This document shows, piece after piece, positions 49,920 to 59,558 of a stretch of DNA of 64,000 nt; the first letter of the stretch is position 1, and each line of letters opens with the position of its first letter. Position numbers and translations under genes: made by a program. A model generated the notes under the pieces. That model did no database searches. It was not told the origin of the DNA and saw only the letters and a list, made by a program, of their open reading frames with translations. Source of the DNA: Bacillus sp. OV166 (GTDB taxonomy: Bacteria > Bacillota > Bacilli > Bacillales > Cytobacillaceae). The stretch spans positions 5,403,001 to 5,467,000 of the forward strand of contig NZ_FXWM01000001.1 of NCBI RefSeq assembly GCF_900177675.1, in the 5' to 3' direction.

Positions 49920-51701
49920 TTATCCCACTTCTAAAGATTTATGCTGTGATTGATGCAGTTCCCAATAGTAACTCTTGCGACTCATTAATTCTTTATGGGA
50001 TCCATCCTCTATGATTCTACCTTTATCAATAACAAGAATACGGGTTGCATTTTGAATAGTAGAAAGACGATGAGCAATAATAAAGGATGTTCTGCCCGCC
50101 AGTAAAGTCTCAAGTCCCTTTTGTAATGCAAGCTCGGTTTCCGTGTCAATCGATGAGGTAGCCTCATCGAGGATTAGTATTTTCGGATTGGCTAAAAGTG
50201 CACGGGCAAAGGAGATCAGCTGTCTCTGCCCAGTCGAAAGTCTTGTACCTCTTTCGTTGACCTCTGTTTGATATCCATCTGACAACCCGCTAATAAACGG
50301 ATGAGCCTGCACCGCTTTTGCCGCTTCAATCACTTCTTCGTCCGTAGCATCAAGCCGTCCATAACGGATATTATCCATTATCGTACCAGAAAAAATAAAC
50401 GGGTCTTGAAGCATGACACCCATTTGCTTCCTAAGGGATGGGATGGTAACTGTGTTAATATCAACACCGTCGATTTCAATTCGCCCTCTGCTCACATCAT
50501 AAAAACGGCTAAGCAAACTGACGATCGTTGTCTTTCCCGATCCTGTTGCACCGACAAGAGCAATGGTTTCACCAGGATTTACGCTGAAATTAATGTTATT
50601 AAGGATGTCTCCCCCTTCATCATATCCAAAAATAACATCTTGAAACTCCACTTTTCCTTTGATTAATGGAAGTTCTCCAGCATTGGGACGATTTTTTACT
50701 GTCGGTTGTTCATCCATCATTTCAAAAATTCTTTCCAAATATGCGGTCGCATTAATGATTGCATTGTAAAAATTCCCGATATTTGCAATTGGTGCCCAAA
50801 ACATCCCTATATACCCAACAAAAGCAACTAAAGCCCCAACTGTTACACCATTACCAATAAGAGATATACCGACAACATATATTAAAGATGTCGTGAGGAC
50901 CGATATATTTTCAATCGAAGGCCAAAGCAAGAATTGAATTCGTACCGCCTTCATCCACGAGCTTCGATAGCTTTCAGATACTCCACTAAAAATGCGTTTA
51001 TTTTCTTCTTCCCTCGTAAATGCTTGGGTCACTTTGATGCCGTTGATACTTTCATGAATATATGCATTCATATTGGATTGCTTGTTACTTAAATTTTGCC
51101 ATGCTTTCCGCTGGGCATTTTTAATAAGCAGGATGACCGCAGCAAGAATTGGAAAACCAAGCATAGCCATAAGAGTTAACTTTACGTCAATGGCTAACAT
51201 AAAACCTAGAATAACGAAAAGGCTGAAAAGGTCCGTAATCAAATTAATTAAGCCATTCGATAATAAATCACTTAAGGAGTTTACATAGTTGACCACTCTC
51301 ACTAAAATCTTCCCATGCGGCCTGCTGTCATAAAATGAGAATGATAGTTTTTGCAAATGTGTAAACAAGTCTTTTCTAATTTGGAGAATGACACTCTGCC
51401 CAATCTGAGACATCATTCTAATCTTATATTTCATACAAATCCCGGTAATAACGAGGGCGATTAAGTAAATTCCGGCAAGAACCCATAAACCTCCAACATC
51501 TTTGCCAGGAATTTCCTCATCAATAGCTTTTTTAATCAAATAGGGCCCGATTAAATTTGCGCCACTGGCAATTAACATGATAAAAACAGTAAAAAGTATT
51601 TTTTTTCTGTAGGGTTTTAAATAAACCAACATCCGCTTAAGATGAATAAAACTGAATGGTGATTCCAACTCTTCATCGACATCAAATTTATTGCGCGCCA
51701 T
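49920..51701 (-). CDS. ABC exporter half-transporter (second gene of a heterodimer)
   Basis: 593 aa: six membrane spans (about 35-310), then the nucleotide-binding domain with Walker A GATGSGKTTIVSLLSR, signature LSTGQRQLISFARALL (STGQ rather than SGGQ), Walker B ILILDEATSSIDTETE and H-loop IAHRLSTI. It overlaps the upstream gene by 14 bases. The pair resembles the heterodimeric multidrug exporters of Bacillus (YheHI/BmrCD and relatives). Drug or lipid as substrate; which paralogue is not decidable by eye. Confidence 0.9.
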   Translation of the reverse strand: MARNKFDVDEELESPFSFIHLKRMLVYLKPYRKKILFTVFIMLIASGANLIGPYLIKKAIDEEIPGKDVGGLWVLAGIYLIALVITGICMKYKIRMMSQIGQSVILQIRKDLFTHLQKLSFSFYDSRPHGKILVRVVNYVNSLSDLLSNGLINLITDLFSLFVILGFMLAIDVKLTLMAMLGFPILAAVILLIKNAQRKAWQNLSNKQSNMNAYIHESINGIKVTQAFTREEENKRIFSGVSESYRSSWMKAVRIQFLLWPSIENISVLTTSLIYVVGISLIGNGVTVGALVAFVGYIGMFWAPIANIGNFYNAIINATAYLERIFEMMDEQPTVKNRPNAGELPLIKGKVEFQDVIFGYDEGGDILNNINFSVNPGETIALVGATGSGKTTIVSLLSRFYDVSRGRIEIDGVDINTVTIPSLRKQMGVMLQDPFIFSGTIMDNIRYGRLDATDEEVIEAAKAVQAHPFISGLSDGYQTEVNERGTRLSTGQRQLISFARALLANPKILILDEATSSIDTETELALQKGLETLLAGRTSFIIAHRLSTIQNATRILVIDKGRIIEDGSHKELMSRKSYYWELHQSQHKSLEVG

Positions 51702-53457
51702 TGAGATAGATCACATCCTCACCATCGTGCTGACCATCAAAATTCCCATTTTGGTTTCTAAACACTTTATAGTAATACCCTTTTTTCGCAAGCAGCTCTT
51801 TATGCTTTCCTCTTTCAATGATCGTGCCATTTTCCATGACCAGAATTAAATCTGCCTCTTTTACAGAAGAAATCCGATGGGCAATAATAAAACAGGTTTT
51901 CTCATTTAACATCGACTTTAATGTTCGTTGGATTCTCAGCTCCGTTTCCATATCAACAGCTGATGTTGTATCATCTAGGATGAGGATGGATGGATTTTTT
52001 AGAATCGCCCGCGCTAATGCAATCCTTTGCCTTTGACCGCCTGAAAGACCTACTCCTCGCTCCCCTATAATGGTATCGTAACCATCCGGCAATTTGGATA
52101 TAAAATCATGGGCTTCTGCCATTTTGGCCGCAGATTGAACTACTTCAAAAGAGGCCTCTGGATTCCCATACGCAATATTCCCTTCAATGGTATCCGAAAA
52201 AAGAAAAATATCCTGCATAACCATTGCCATACTATCTCTCAATTTATGAATATCCCAATCCTTTACATTGAGTCCATCCAACCTTATCCCCCCGCTGGTC
52301 ACATCATAAAATCTGCTGAGAAGATTTACTAATGTTGATTTACCTGCACCAGTTGGTCCGATAATGCCCACCGTTTGTCCCGGCAGGACTCTAAAGCAGA
52401 TATCCTTCAAAACAGGTTCGTCACCATAGCTAAAGGAAACATTATTAAAATCCACTACCCCCTTGAAGTGTTTCACATTGAAGCTTTTTACTTCATTGGT
52501 TATCTCAGGTCTTGTATTTAACAAATCTTCTACTTTTTCAGCTGAAGCAATAAACCTTTGAACATCATTGATTAACCATCCAGCCATACGCATCGGATTA
52601 TTTAATGCCCAAATTAAGGAATTAAACGTGACTAATTCACCCAATGAAAGAGAACGATTAATTACCATACTGCCTCCAACTAAGATCATCACAACTGTTA
52701 ATACTCCTGCTAATGAATCGAGCACTGGCAAATACTTTTCCCAAACTCTTGCGGAGGCAAGATTCTTCTCCTTGAATGCCTCATTTTCTCCTGAAAACTT
52801 CTTAATTTCGTAGTCTTCCTTCGCAAAAGCCTTTACAACTCGATTTCCGCTAATGTTTTCCTGCACGACTGAATTTAACCTTGCAAATTGTCCTCTGATT
52901 GCAGAAAATGTGGGTTTGACAGTAAAGGATAAACGAGCAGCAAAATAACCAATAAGTGGTGTCACCACAAGCATAGCTAAAGCTAACGGGGGATGGATAT
53001 AGAACATAAACCCAATAGCAAAAATTAAAATGGTCAAATTTTCAAAGATCATATAAATAACCCAGGAGGTAAAATGCCTAACAGCTTCCAGATCCCCGGT
53101 CATTCGAGCCATAATATCTCCTGTTTTTGTGCGATCGAAAAAACTAAAATCTAATTGGTGAAGCCGATCATACAACTGATCTCTAATTTTAAAAATAACA
53201 CTTTGTGAAACCCGTTCGAAGATTAATTGATAATTATATCGTATAACCGTTTTGATCACAGTTATCCCAATCATGGTCCCCAAAACGGGCCATAACAAAC
53301 CATCTTGATGACCATAGATAACCTTATCGACGATTTTTCCTGCAAAATATGGATTCAGCATATTTAATACTGAAACCAGTAAGGCCAGAAAAAGGCCGCT
53401 AAATAATCTGATCCTAAAGCTCCTTATATACCCCCACAACCAACGTATGCTTCGCAT
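51688..53457 (-). CDS. ABC exporter half-transporter (first gene of a heterodimer)
   Basis: 589 aa, ATG after GGAAGGAGGAAGTAGATC. Six membrane spans (about 15-300), FFDRTKTGDIMARMTGDLEA, Walker A GPTGAGKSTLVNLLSR, signature VGLSGGQRQRIALARAI, and Walker B ILILDDTTSAVDMETE, where the catalytic Glu after the Walker B Asp is Asp (DD instead of DE), a degenerate site typical of one half of heterodimeric exporters such as BmrCD. The partner at 49920 has the intact DE. Both probably pump drugs or lipids. Confidence 0.9.
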   Translation of the reverse strand: MRSIRWLWGYIRSFRIRLFSGLFLALLVSVLNMLNPYFAGKIVDKVIYGHQDGLLWPVLGTMIGITVIKTVIRYNYQLIFERVSQSVIFKIRDQLYDRLHQLDFSFFDRTKTGDIMARMTGDLEAVRHFTSWVIYMIFENLTILIFAIGFMFYIHPPLALAMLVVTPLIGYFAARLSFTVKPTFSAIRGQFARLNSVVQENISGNRVVKAFAKEDYEIKKFSGENEAFKEKNLASARVWEKYLPVLDSLAGVLTVVMILVGGSMVINRSLSLGELVTFNSLIWALNNPMRMAGWLINDVQRFIASAEKVEDLLNTRPEITNEVKSFNVKHFKGVVDFNNVSFSYGDEPVLKDICFRVLPGQTVGIIGPTGAGKSTLVNLLSRFYDVTSGGIRLDGLNVKDWDIHKLRDSMAMVMQDIFLFSDTIEGNIAYGNPEASFEVVQSAAKMAEAHDFISKLPDGYDTIIGERGVGLSGGQRQRIALARAILKNPSILILDDTTSAVDMETELRIQRTLKSMLNEKTCFIIAHRISSVKEADLILVMENGTIIERGKHKELLAKKGYYYKVFRNQNGNFDGQHDGEDVIYLNGAQ

Positions 53458-53603
53458 GATCTACTTCCTCCTTCCCAATCTGCATTAAACATAAATACAT
53501 ATTATTATCGTTACTTCTCTTATATGTATGGACAAAAGAATAATAGGCCGATTGTAGGTGTAGAACTTTCAATCCAAATTATCGTGTAATATTCTTTAAA
53601 ATT

Positions 53604-53637
53604 AAAAATGGAATATCTAAAAAAATACTCCATTTTT
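53604..53637. terminator. orphan hairpin
   Basis: AAAAATGGA-ATAT / ATA-CTCCATTTTT; ends in A/T on both sides. No gene directly ends here, so it may belong to the adjoining repeat. Confidence 0.35.
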
Positions 53638-53639
53638 CA

Positions 53640-53700
53640 AGCTGTCTAGGCTCGTGACGAACGAAATGTCGCCTTCACTTCTTGAAAGCCATCCTGCCAG
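53640..53700. repeat. segment resembling a dispersed Bacillus intergenic repeat
   Basis: AAGCTGTCTAGGCTCGTGAC and the following GAACGAAATGTCGCCTTCAC stand out from the AT-rich surroundings and look like part of the dispersed repeats of Bacillus genomes that begin CTGTCTAG. From memory; no second copy in this window. Confidence 0.35.
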
Positions 53701-53861
53701 CGCCAAAACCAAACTGGGTCAAGATGTACATTCCAATATTTAATTTACTTACTTAAGATTGGATTTGTTATAGCATCTCAATCTTTGCTTGTGTATCCAA
53801 TAAACTAAGTATTAAAACTTATACACCAATAAGAAAGCATTGGCACTATTTAAAATAATAA

Positions 53862-53905
53862 AACGACAGGAGGAGCTTCAATCTTAATGCTCCTTCTGTC
53901 TTTTT
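53862..53905 (-). terminator. terminator of the araBDA operon
   Basis: GACAGGAGGAGC (53865-53876) / GCTCCTTCTGTC (53889-53900), one G-A mismatch; minus strand followed by GTTTTATT. The plus strand also has seven T. Confidence 0.75.
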
Positions 53906-53909
53906 TTAA

Positions 53910-55394
53910 TTAACGATAAATAACGTCATTCCAGCGTAATTCGTTATTGAATGCATGTGTATCCGTGTCATTATTAATAACAACCATTTCGATTCCAGCT
54001 AGTTCTGCAAAGTCTCTTAGTTGTTCCGTTGTTACTTTATATGAGAAGCCAGTATGGTGGGCTCCGCCAGCTTGGATCCAATTTTCAACTGCTTGACTTA
54101 ACGATGGCTGAGTTGTCCATAATACTCTTGCAACAGGGAGATTAGGCATATCTTTCTCTGGCTGCACTGCATCCACTTCATTTACTAGGAGACGGAAACG
54201 ATGTCCAAGGTCAACAATGGAGGCATTTAAGGCCGCGCCGCCTCTTCCATCAAATACGATTCGAGCAGGATCTTCCTTACCGCCGATTCCAAGCGGATGA
54301 ACCTCAATCTTAGGCCGAGTAGCTGAAATAGTTGGGCAAACTTCAAGCATATGGGCACCAAGCACCATTTCATTTCCTGGCTCAAAATGATATGTATAAT
54401 CCTCCATGAAGGACGTTCCTTCATTCCCTGCAATGATTTTCATCAATCTTACAAGCGCTGCTGTTTTCCAGTCACCTTCACCAGCAAAACCATAGCCTTG
54501 TTCCATTAAACGCTGAGCGGCAAGACCAGGAAGCTGGTTTATTCCGTGTAAATCTTCAAAAGTGGTAGTAAATGCAGTATAGCCTCCCTCAGTTAGGAAT
54601 GCTTTCATACCAAGTTCAATTCTTGCTTGATAGCGGATAGAATCTCTAACTGGACCATCAGTAAGTCCTTCAGGAGTAATATCATATTGCTCTTCATATT
54701 CAGCCATTAACTGATCAATTTCTTGTTCCGTTACATCATTCATGCGTTGAACTAAGTCACCCACTCCGTAACCATTAACTGTCCAGCCAAATTTGATTTG
54801 CGCTTCTACTTTGTCACCCTCCGTTACGGCTACTTGGCGCATGTTATCACCAAATCTCGCAACCTTTAAATTTTTGCTTTCCTCAAAAGCAGCTGCTGTT
54901 CTCATCCAGCTGCCAACACGTTCTTTAACATCTTGGTTTTCCCAATGACCTACAACAACCTTACGCTTTACTTTTAGGCGACTGGCGATGAATCCATGCT
55001 CACGGTCGCCGTGTGCGGCTTGATTTAAATTCATGAAATCCATATCGATAGAATTCCATGGGATATCACGGTTAAATTGAGTAGCTAAATGTAGATAAGG
55101 CTTTTGAAGGGCAGACAGACCTGCAATCCACATTTTTGATGGTGAGAATGTATGCATCCATGTTATAATTCCTGCACAATTTTCATCTGCATTGGCCTCT
55201 AGGATCAGTTTGCGGATCGAATCAGAATCCTTTACTACAGATTTAAAAACTAATTTATAGGGTACAGCAGAATCATCGTCCAAACCATTTACGATAGTTT
55301 TTGAATTCTCTTCTACTTGTCGCAGTACATCTTCTCCGTATAATAATTGACTTCCTGTTACAAACCAAAATTCATAAGCATTTGTAGTTAACAA
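53910..55394 (-). CDS. araA: L-arabinose isomerase
   Basis: 494 aa, TTG start after AGGAGGAATTACC. Typical Ara[40 protein letters not shown], the catalytic Glu in [20 protein letters not shown] and in [20 protein letters not shown], with the metal-binding His residues following. It converts L-arabinose to L-ribulose with Mn. Third gene of the araBDA order; a 121-base gap before it carries an AraR-like site, so it may have extra control. Confidence 0.95.
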   Translation of the reverse strand: MLTTNAYEFWFVTGSQLLYGEDVLRQVEENSKTIVNGLDDDSAVPYKLVFKSVVKDSDSIRKLILEANADENCAGIITWMHTFSPSKMWIAGLSALQKPYLHLATQFNRDIPWNSIDMDFMNLNQAAHGDREHGFIASRLKVKRKVVVGHWENQDVKERVGSWMRTAAAFEESKNLKVARFGDNMRQVAVTEGDKVEAQIKFGWTVNGYGVGDLVQRMNDVTEQEIDQLMAEYEEQYDITPEGLTDGPVRDSIRYQARIELGMKAFLTEGGYTAFTTTFEDLHGINQLPGLAAQRLMEQGYGFAGEGDWKTAALVRLMKIIAGNEGTSFMEDYTYHFEPGNEMVLGAHMLEVCPTISATRPKIEVHPLGIGGKEDPARIVFDGRGGAALNASIVDLGHRFRLLVNEVDAVQPEKDMPNLPVARVLWTTQPSLSQAVENWIQAGGAHHTGFSYKVTTEQLRDFAELAGIEMVVINNDTDTHAFNNELRWNDVIYR

Positions 55395-55462
55395 GGTAAT
55401 TCCTCCTAGAGTAAATGAATTATATTTTTATCTCAGATTAATTATGAGTATTTTATTATTAG

Positions 55463-55478
55463 TCATCCGTACAAGTTA
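55463..55478. promoter_or_regulatory. AraR-like operator before araA
   Basis: TCATCCGTACAAGTTA; reverse TAACTTGTACGGATGA. Shares ACTTGTACG with the operator before araB and resembles the AraR core TTGTACG. Confidence 0.5.
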
Positions 55479-55515
55479 CCTCGGAAAGACCCATAATATT
55501 GTTCCTGTCTACTAC

Positions 55516-56211
55516 CTACTTTTGGCCGTAATAGGCATTCACCCCATGCTTGCGAAGATAATGCTTATCTAGCAGAAATTGGTCAATAGGTTTCATTTGT
55601 GGGTTAATCTGGAACGTGTTTAACGCCATTTTTGCTACTTCCTCTAAAACAACCGCATTGTGAACAGCCTCGTTTGCATTTTTCCCCCAGCTAAAAGGAG
55701 CATGGCCTGATAATAAAACTCCAGGCATTGATAAGGGATCAAGTCCTTCTTTTTCAAAGGTTTCAATAATTACATTACCTGTTTCAAGTTCGTATCCCCG
55801 TTCAATTTCCTCTTGGGTCAAGGTACGTGTACAAGGAATTGCCCCATAAAAGTAATCAGCATGCGTCGTTCCAAGCGCAGGAATTGCTTGCCCTGCCTGA
55901 GCCCAGCTTGTTGCCCATGGTGAATGAGTATGAACAATTCCACCAATTTGACTAAAAGCCCGATACAGTGCAAGATGTGTTGGAGTATCAGAAGAAGGTC
56001 TTAATGTTCCCTCTATGATTCTTCCATTTAAATCTAAAACAACGAGATCATCTATTTTCAACTCTTCGTAAGGAACACCACTTGGCTTAATAACAACAAG
56101 ACCTTGCTCACGATCAATCCCACTTACATTACCCCAAGTAAAAGTTACCAACCCATGTTCTGGCAGCTGCAAGTTAGCTGCTAAAACCTCTTTTTTTAAT
56201 CGTTCTAACAT
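55516..56211 (-). CDS. araD: L-ribulose-5-phosphate 4-epimerase
   Basis: 231 aa, ATG after GGGAGGAAACTGT, overlapping the araB stop by seven bases. Class II aldolase/epimerase fold: [34 protein letters not shown], and the zinc histidines in [18 protein letters not shown] with the third in the later GHAPFSWG segment. It converts L-ribulose-5-phosphate to D-xylulose-5-phosphate. Confidence 0.95.
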   Translation of the reverse strand: MLERLKKEVLAANLQLPEHGLVTFTWGNVSGIDREQGLVVIKPSGVPYEELKIDDLVVLDLNGRIIEGTLRPSSDTPTHLALYRAFSQIGGIVHTHSPWATSWAQAGQAIPALGTTHADYFYGAIPCTRTLTQEEIERGYELETGNVIIETFEKEGLDPLSMPGVLLSGHAPFSWGKNANEAVHNAVVLEEVAKMALNTFQINPQMKPIDQFLLDKHYLRKHGVNAYYGQK

Positions 56212-57899
56212 ACAGTTTCCTCCCTTTTTTCCAAGGAGCTTTCTTTTTTAATCTTTTTCAAGGTTTTCATGACATTGTTTTCGCCTCTGCCAAAATAATC
56301 ATAAAGGCGGGCATATTCGTTGAAAAGTTGATCATACACTTTTGCATTAGCTTTAATTGGCTGGTAGATGTAATCTTTTACACTGCCCATATCTTTGGCA
56401 GCATCTGTAATGCTGTCGTAACCGCCGCGGTCTTTTCCTGCTGCAACTGCACCAAACATCGCTGATCCAAGAGCAGGTGTTTGTGAAGAAGCAGAAATCT
56501 TAATATCCATATTTAATACATCCGAATAAATTTGCATCATCATCGCATTTTTCTCAGCAATTCCTCCAGCAGCATAAACCTCATTTACAGGAACTCCATT
56601 TTTGCGGAAAGTTTCAACAATCATTCGTGTACCATAGGCTGTTGCTTCAATTAATGTACGATAGATTTCCTCTGGCTTTGTTAAAAGAGTCGCACCTAGG
56701 AGAACACCTGTAAGATCAGCGTCAACAAGAGTAGAGCGATTACCGTTCCACCAATCTAACGCGAGGAGGCCGCTTTCACCAACTTGTAATTGATTTGCTT
56801 TTTCCGTTAATAGGTGATGGATGTTTACCCCTTTTTCTTCTGCTTCTTCATGGTAGCTTGCAGGGACACAGTTTTCAGTAAACCATTCGAAATGGTCGCC
56901 AACACATGATTGACCTGCTTCATACCCCATAAATCCAGGGATTACACCATCCTCAACCACACCACACATACCTGGAACAATCTTTTCTTCTTCACCTAGC
57001 AAAATATGACAAGTTGAGGTTCCCATAATCATTAACAATTTCCCTGGCTCAGTTATACCTACTGCTGGGACGGCAACGTGAGCATCAACATTAGCGACAG
57101 CTACTGCTGTACCTGGATTCAAACCTGTTAACTTTGCCGCTTTTATAGTAATTTCCCCTGCTTTAGACCCAATTGGGACAATCTTAGTAGATAGTTTTTC
57201 TTCGACCACATTTTCCAAACGTGGATCAAGCGCCTTGAAAAATTCATTGGATGGGTATCCCTCTTGTTTATGCCAGATAGCTTTGTATCCAGCCGTACAA
57301 CTGTTTCGATTTATTTCTCCTGTCAACTCAGAAATAACCCAATCTGTCGCCTCTAATATTTGGTCAGCTGCTTCATAAATTTCAGGTGCTTCATTTAAAA
57401 TCTGCCATACTTTTGGCAACATCCATTCAGAAGAAATCTTTCCGCCATAACGCTGTAAAAACTTTTCTCCGCGCGCTTCAGCAATTTCATTTAAGCGATT
57501 TGCTTCATCTTGTGCTGCATGGTGTTTCCAAAGCTTTACATAGCTATGAGGGTGGTTCCTAAATTCCTCATTGAAACACAATGGTGTTCCATATTTATCA
57601 ATTGGGAGGACCGTACAAGCAGTAAAGTCAATCCCTAAGCCGATTACATCATCAGCAGAAATTTCCGCTTTCTTTAATACTTCTGGAATAGTAACCTGTA
57701 ATACTTCAAGATAATCGTTCGGATGCTGCAAAGCCCAGTCATGTTCTAACTTCGTGATCCCATCAGGTAAAAACTCATCCATTACCCCATGAGTATATTC
57801 TTTTACAGCAGTGGCTACTTCTTTACCGCTCCCAACCTCAACAAGCACAGCTCTTCCTGATTGCGTTCCATAATCTACTCCTATCGTATACTTAGCCAT
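56205..57899 (-). CDS. araB: ribulokinase
   Basis: 564 aa from ATG 57899 (AGGTG six bases upstream). FGGY kinase: [19 protein letters not shown] at the N-terminus, [19 protein letters not shown], the substrate region [10 protein letters not shown], the C-terminal ATP site [20 protein letters not shown] and [18 protein letters not shown]. It phosphorylates L-ribulose. First gene of the operon; a cre site lies between promoter and start, and AraR-like boxes lie at the promoter. Confidence 0.95.
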   Translation of the reverse strand: MAKYTIGVDYGTQSGRAVLVEVGSGKEVATAVKEYTHGVMDEFLPDGITKLEHDWALQHPNDYLEVLQVTIPEVLKKAEISADDVIGLGIDFTACTVLPIDKYGTPLCFNEEFRNHPHSYVKLWKHHAAQDEANRLNEIAEARGEKFLQRYGGKISSEWMLPKVWQILNEAPEIYEAADQILEATDWVISELTGEINRNSCTAGYKAIWHKQEGYPSNEFFKALDPRLENVVEEKLSTKIVPIGSKAGEITIKAAKLTGLNPGTAVAVANVDAHVAVPAVGITEPGKLLMIMGTSTCHILLGEEEKIVPGMCGVVEDGVIPGFMGYEAGQSCVGDHFEWFTENCVPASYHEEAEEKGVNIHHLLTEKANQLQVGESGLLALDWWNGNRSTLVDADLTGVLLGATLLTKPEEIYRTLIEATAYGTRMIVETFRKNGVPVNEVYAAGGIAEKNAMMMQIYSDVLNMDIKISASSQTPALGSAMFGAVAAGKDRGGYDSITDAAKDMGSVKDYIYQPIKANAKVYDQLFNEYARLYDYFGRGENNVMKTLKKIKKESSLEKREETVC

Positions 57900-57917
57900 T
57901 AAATTCACCTGTCCTTT

Positions 57918-57931
57918 AGAATACGTTTACA
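57918..57931. promoter_or_regulatory. cre site in the araB leader
   Basis: Minus strand TGTAAACGTATTCT, one mismatch to TGNAARCGNWWWCA, 20 bases before the araB start: the usual CcpA roadblock position for sugar operons. Confidence 0.6.
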
Positions 57932-58025
57932 AAACTAGTTTCTATTTAATTAATTCTATAAAAATATAATTCTATTTTTCATTTTTATGCATACAAGTTT
58001 AAAAAAACTCGAAAGCCTTATCATT

Positions 58026-58041
58026 AATCCTTACAAGTTAT
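58026..58041. promoter_or_regulatory. AraR-like operator, second site at araB
   Basis: AATCCTTACAAGTTAT; reverse ATAACTTGTAAGGATT. Same family as the boxes at 55463 and 58055; one or two bases weaker. Confidence 0.4.
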
Positions 58042-58054
58042 CCGAAAGCCCCTT

Positions 58055-58069
58055 ACTTGTACGTATAAC
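58055..58069. promoter_or_regulatory. AraR-like operator at araB start site
   Basis: ACTTGTACGTATAAC, about ten bases downstream of the -10 box. Matches the core of the B. subtilis AraR operator (TTGTACGTACAA type). Confidence 0.6.
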
Positions 58070-58078
58070 TTTAATTAA

Positions 58079-58106
58079 ATTTTACCACCTATCTGATTTT
58101 TTTCAA
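58079..58106 (-). promoter_or_regulatory. araBDA promoter
   Basis: Minus strand: TTGAAA (58106-58101), 16 bases, TAAAAT (58084-58079). AraR-like boxes overlap the expected start. Confidence 0.6.
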
Positions 58107-58173
58107 TGCTATTTTGTAATTAATTCATTATTTCTTGAAAAAAGTTATTAAATTTTGAAGAGAATATAAAATG

Positions 58174-58224
58174 AAAAAAAACACCCTATTATGATCAATT
58201 TCTGAAATCATAATTGGGTGTTTT
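58174..58224 (-). terminator. terminator of the GH42-GH30 operon
   Basis: AAAACACCCTATTATGAT (58178-58195) / ATCATAATTGGGTGTTTT (58207-58224), with a T-tract on the minus strand. Confidence 0.85.
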
Positions 58225-58229
58225 CTTAC

Positions 58230-59558
58230 TTAAAATACGAATGTATTAAATGAAGAAGGCTCTAATGTAACATTATATTTTTCAATTCCTTCTCCGATAC
58301 AAAGTTCACGTTGATTTTCAAACGGATTTGAAATAACAACTATTCTTGAGCCATCCGGATTTCTAAATGCAACTGCATTTCCAGTCCATGGACCTTTTGT
58401 TTCAATCCTAACCGCACCAGATTTAATAAAATGAGAGAAATGCTTCATCACATAAAACTCTGGATTACAATTGAATTCCTTTGTTTCAGGATCTACGGTA
58501 ATCATAGAATTTTGTTCCCATCCCCAAGTGCTTCGGCCAAACGGTTCCAAGACCATGTTCCAATAAACATAAGAGTTTGCACCATTCACGAAGTAATGTC
58601 GAAACAAATTATAGACGTATTGAGCATATTCCCACGTGTTTTTTCCATCTCCACATTCATTTTCTGTCTGCATGTAACGTAGTTCTGGATAGCTTTGTAC
58701 CGTTTGTTGTATGGCATACTTTCCTGCCCATTGATAGCCGACACCTTTAATGTATTTATAAGCCTCAGGGTCACTTAGGACCGTATTAGCCAGTTGATCA
58801 TAATCAGATGCTGACTTTTGAAATAATTCATTGACAATTCCATTAATGGTTCCTAGCCATATTTCCGTATCTAGTCCATGCCTTTCAAAGGCCGGACCTA
58901 AATAATCAGAAATGAATTCACGAAGCTGTTCGCCGGTCCAAACACATGAAGGGAATTTCTGATCAGCAACCACTTCATTTTGGACATGGACTTGGTCAAT
59001 CTTAATACCCTCTTGTTTATAGGCCTCCACAAACTTTACAAAGTATAAAGCATACGCCTCCAAAACTTCCTTTTCCCAACGCAGTTTTCCATAGTTGTAT
59101 GCTTTAGGGAACTTCATCCATGTTGGAGGGCTCCATGGGGATGCGAACAATTTCATGTTAGGATTACGTTTCAATGCTTCTTTTATAAATGGGATCAAAT
59201 ACTTTTGATCCCTTTCGATGCTAAAATGCTCCATATGATAATCATTATCTACTTCGTTGTGACTATACCATTCTAGTGCGTAGTCACTTGCCCCAATTGG
59301 AAGCCTGCAGATTTCGAACTTACATTCACCATTTGGATCAAACAATGCATCATACACTTTATTTCTGTCTTCTTCTGTCAGGTGTTGGAGAGCTGTTAAC
59401 CCCAGTTCATTAAAGCAGCCGCCAAATCCGTCTATAGTCCGGCCAATCTGATCCGTCAAGGTCAAATTGAGTGAACCTGATTCGGTTTGAAAAACCGTCG
59501 TCTCTTTCCAACCACCTAGCTTTGTTGTTGAAAACCAATGAATTTGCTTGTTATTCAT
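58230..59558 (-). CDS. glycoside hydrolase family 30 enzyme
   Basis: 442 aa from ATG 59558, which overlaps the GH42 stop by four bases (ATGA). Family 30 TIM barrel with side beta domain: IDGFGGCFNELGLTALQHL, RLPIGASDYALEWYSHN, SPWSPPTWMKFP, acid/base Glu in HVQNEVVADQ, nucleophile Glu in MQTENECGDG. No signal peptide, so it acts inside the cell on imported oligosaccharides. GH30 includes glucosylceramidase, xylosidase, beta-1,6-glucanase and beta-1,6-galactanase; the neighbouring beta-galactosidase makes a galactan-derived substrate plausible but not proven. Confidence 0.85.
   Translation of the reverse strand: MNNKQIHWFSTTKLGGWKETTVFQTESGSLNLTLTDQIGRTIDGFGGCFNELGLTALQHLTEEDRNKVYDALFDPNGECKFEICRLPIGASDYALEWYSHNEVDNDYHMEHFSIERDQKYLIPFIKEALKRNPNMKLFASPWSPPTWMKFPKAYNYGKLRWEKEVLEAYALYFVKFVEAYKQEGIKIDQVHVQNEVVADQKFPSCVWTGEQLREFISDYLGPAFERHGLDTEIWLGTINGIVNELFQKSASDYDQLANTVLSDPEAYKYIKGVGYQWAGKYAIQQTVQSYPELRYMQTENECGDGKNTWEYAQYVYNLFRHYFVNGANSYVYWNMVLEPFGRSTWGWEQNSMITVDPETKEFNCNPEFYVMKHFSHFIKSGAVRIETKGPWTGNAVAFRNPDGSRIVVISNPFENQRELCIGEGIEKYNVTLEPSSFNTFVF

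Larger units (their letters stand above)
53458..53909. other. intergenic region with hairpins and a repeat fragment, no gene
   Basis: About 450 bases between the exporter start and the araA end. It holds a terminator-like hairpin at 53604-53637, a GC-richer repeat-like segment at 53640-53700 and the araA terminator. No open frame with a ribosome site was seen. Confidence 0.5.

Noticed and set aside
53838-53856. TTGGCACTATTTAAAAT as a sigma-54 promoter
   Set aside because: No -12 element and no gene downstream on that strand.
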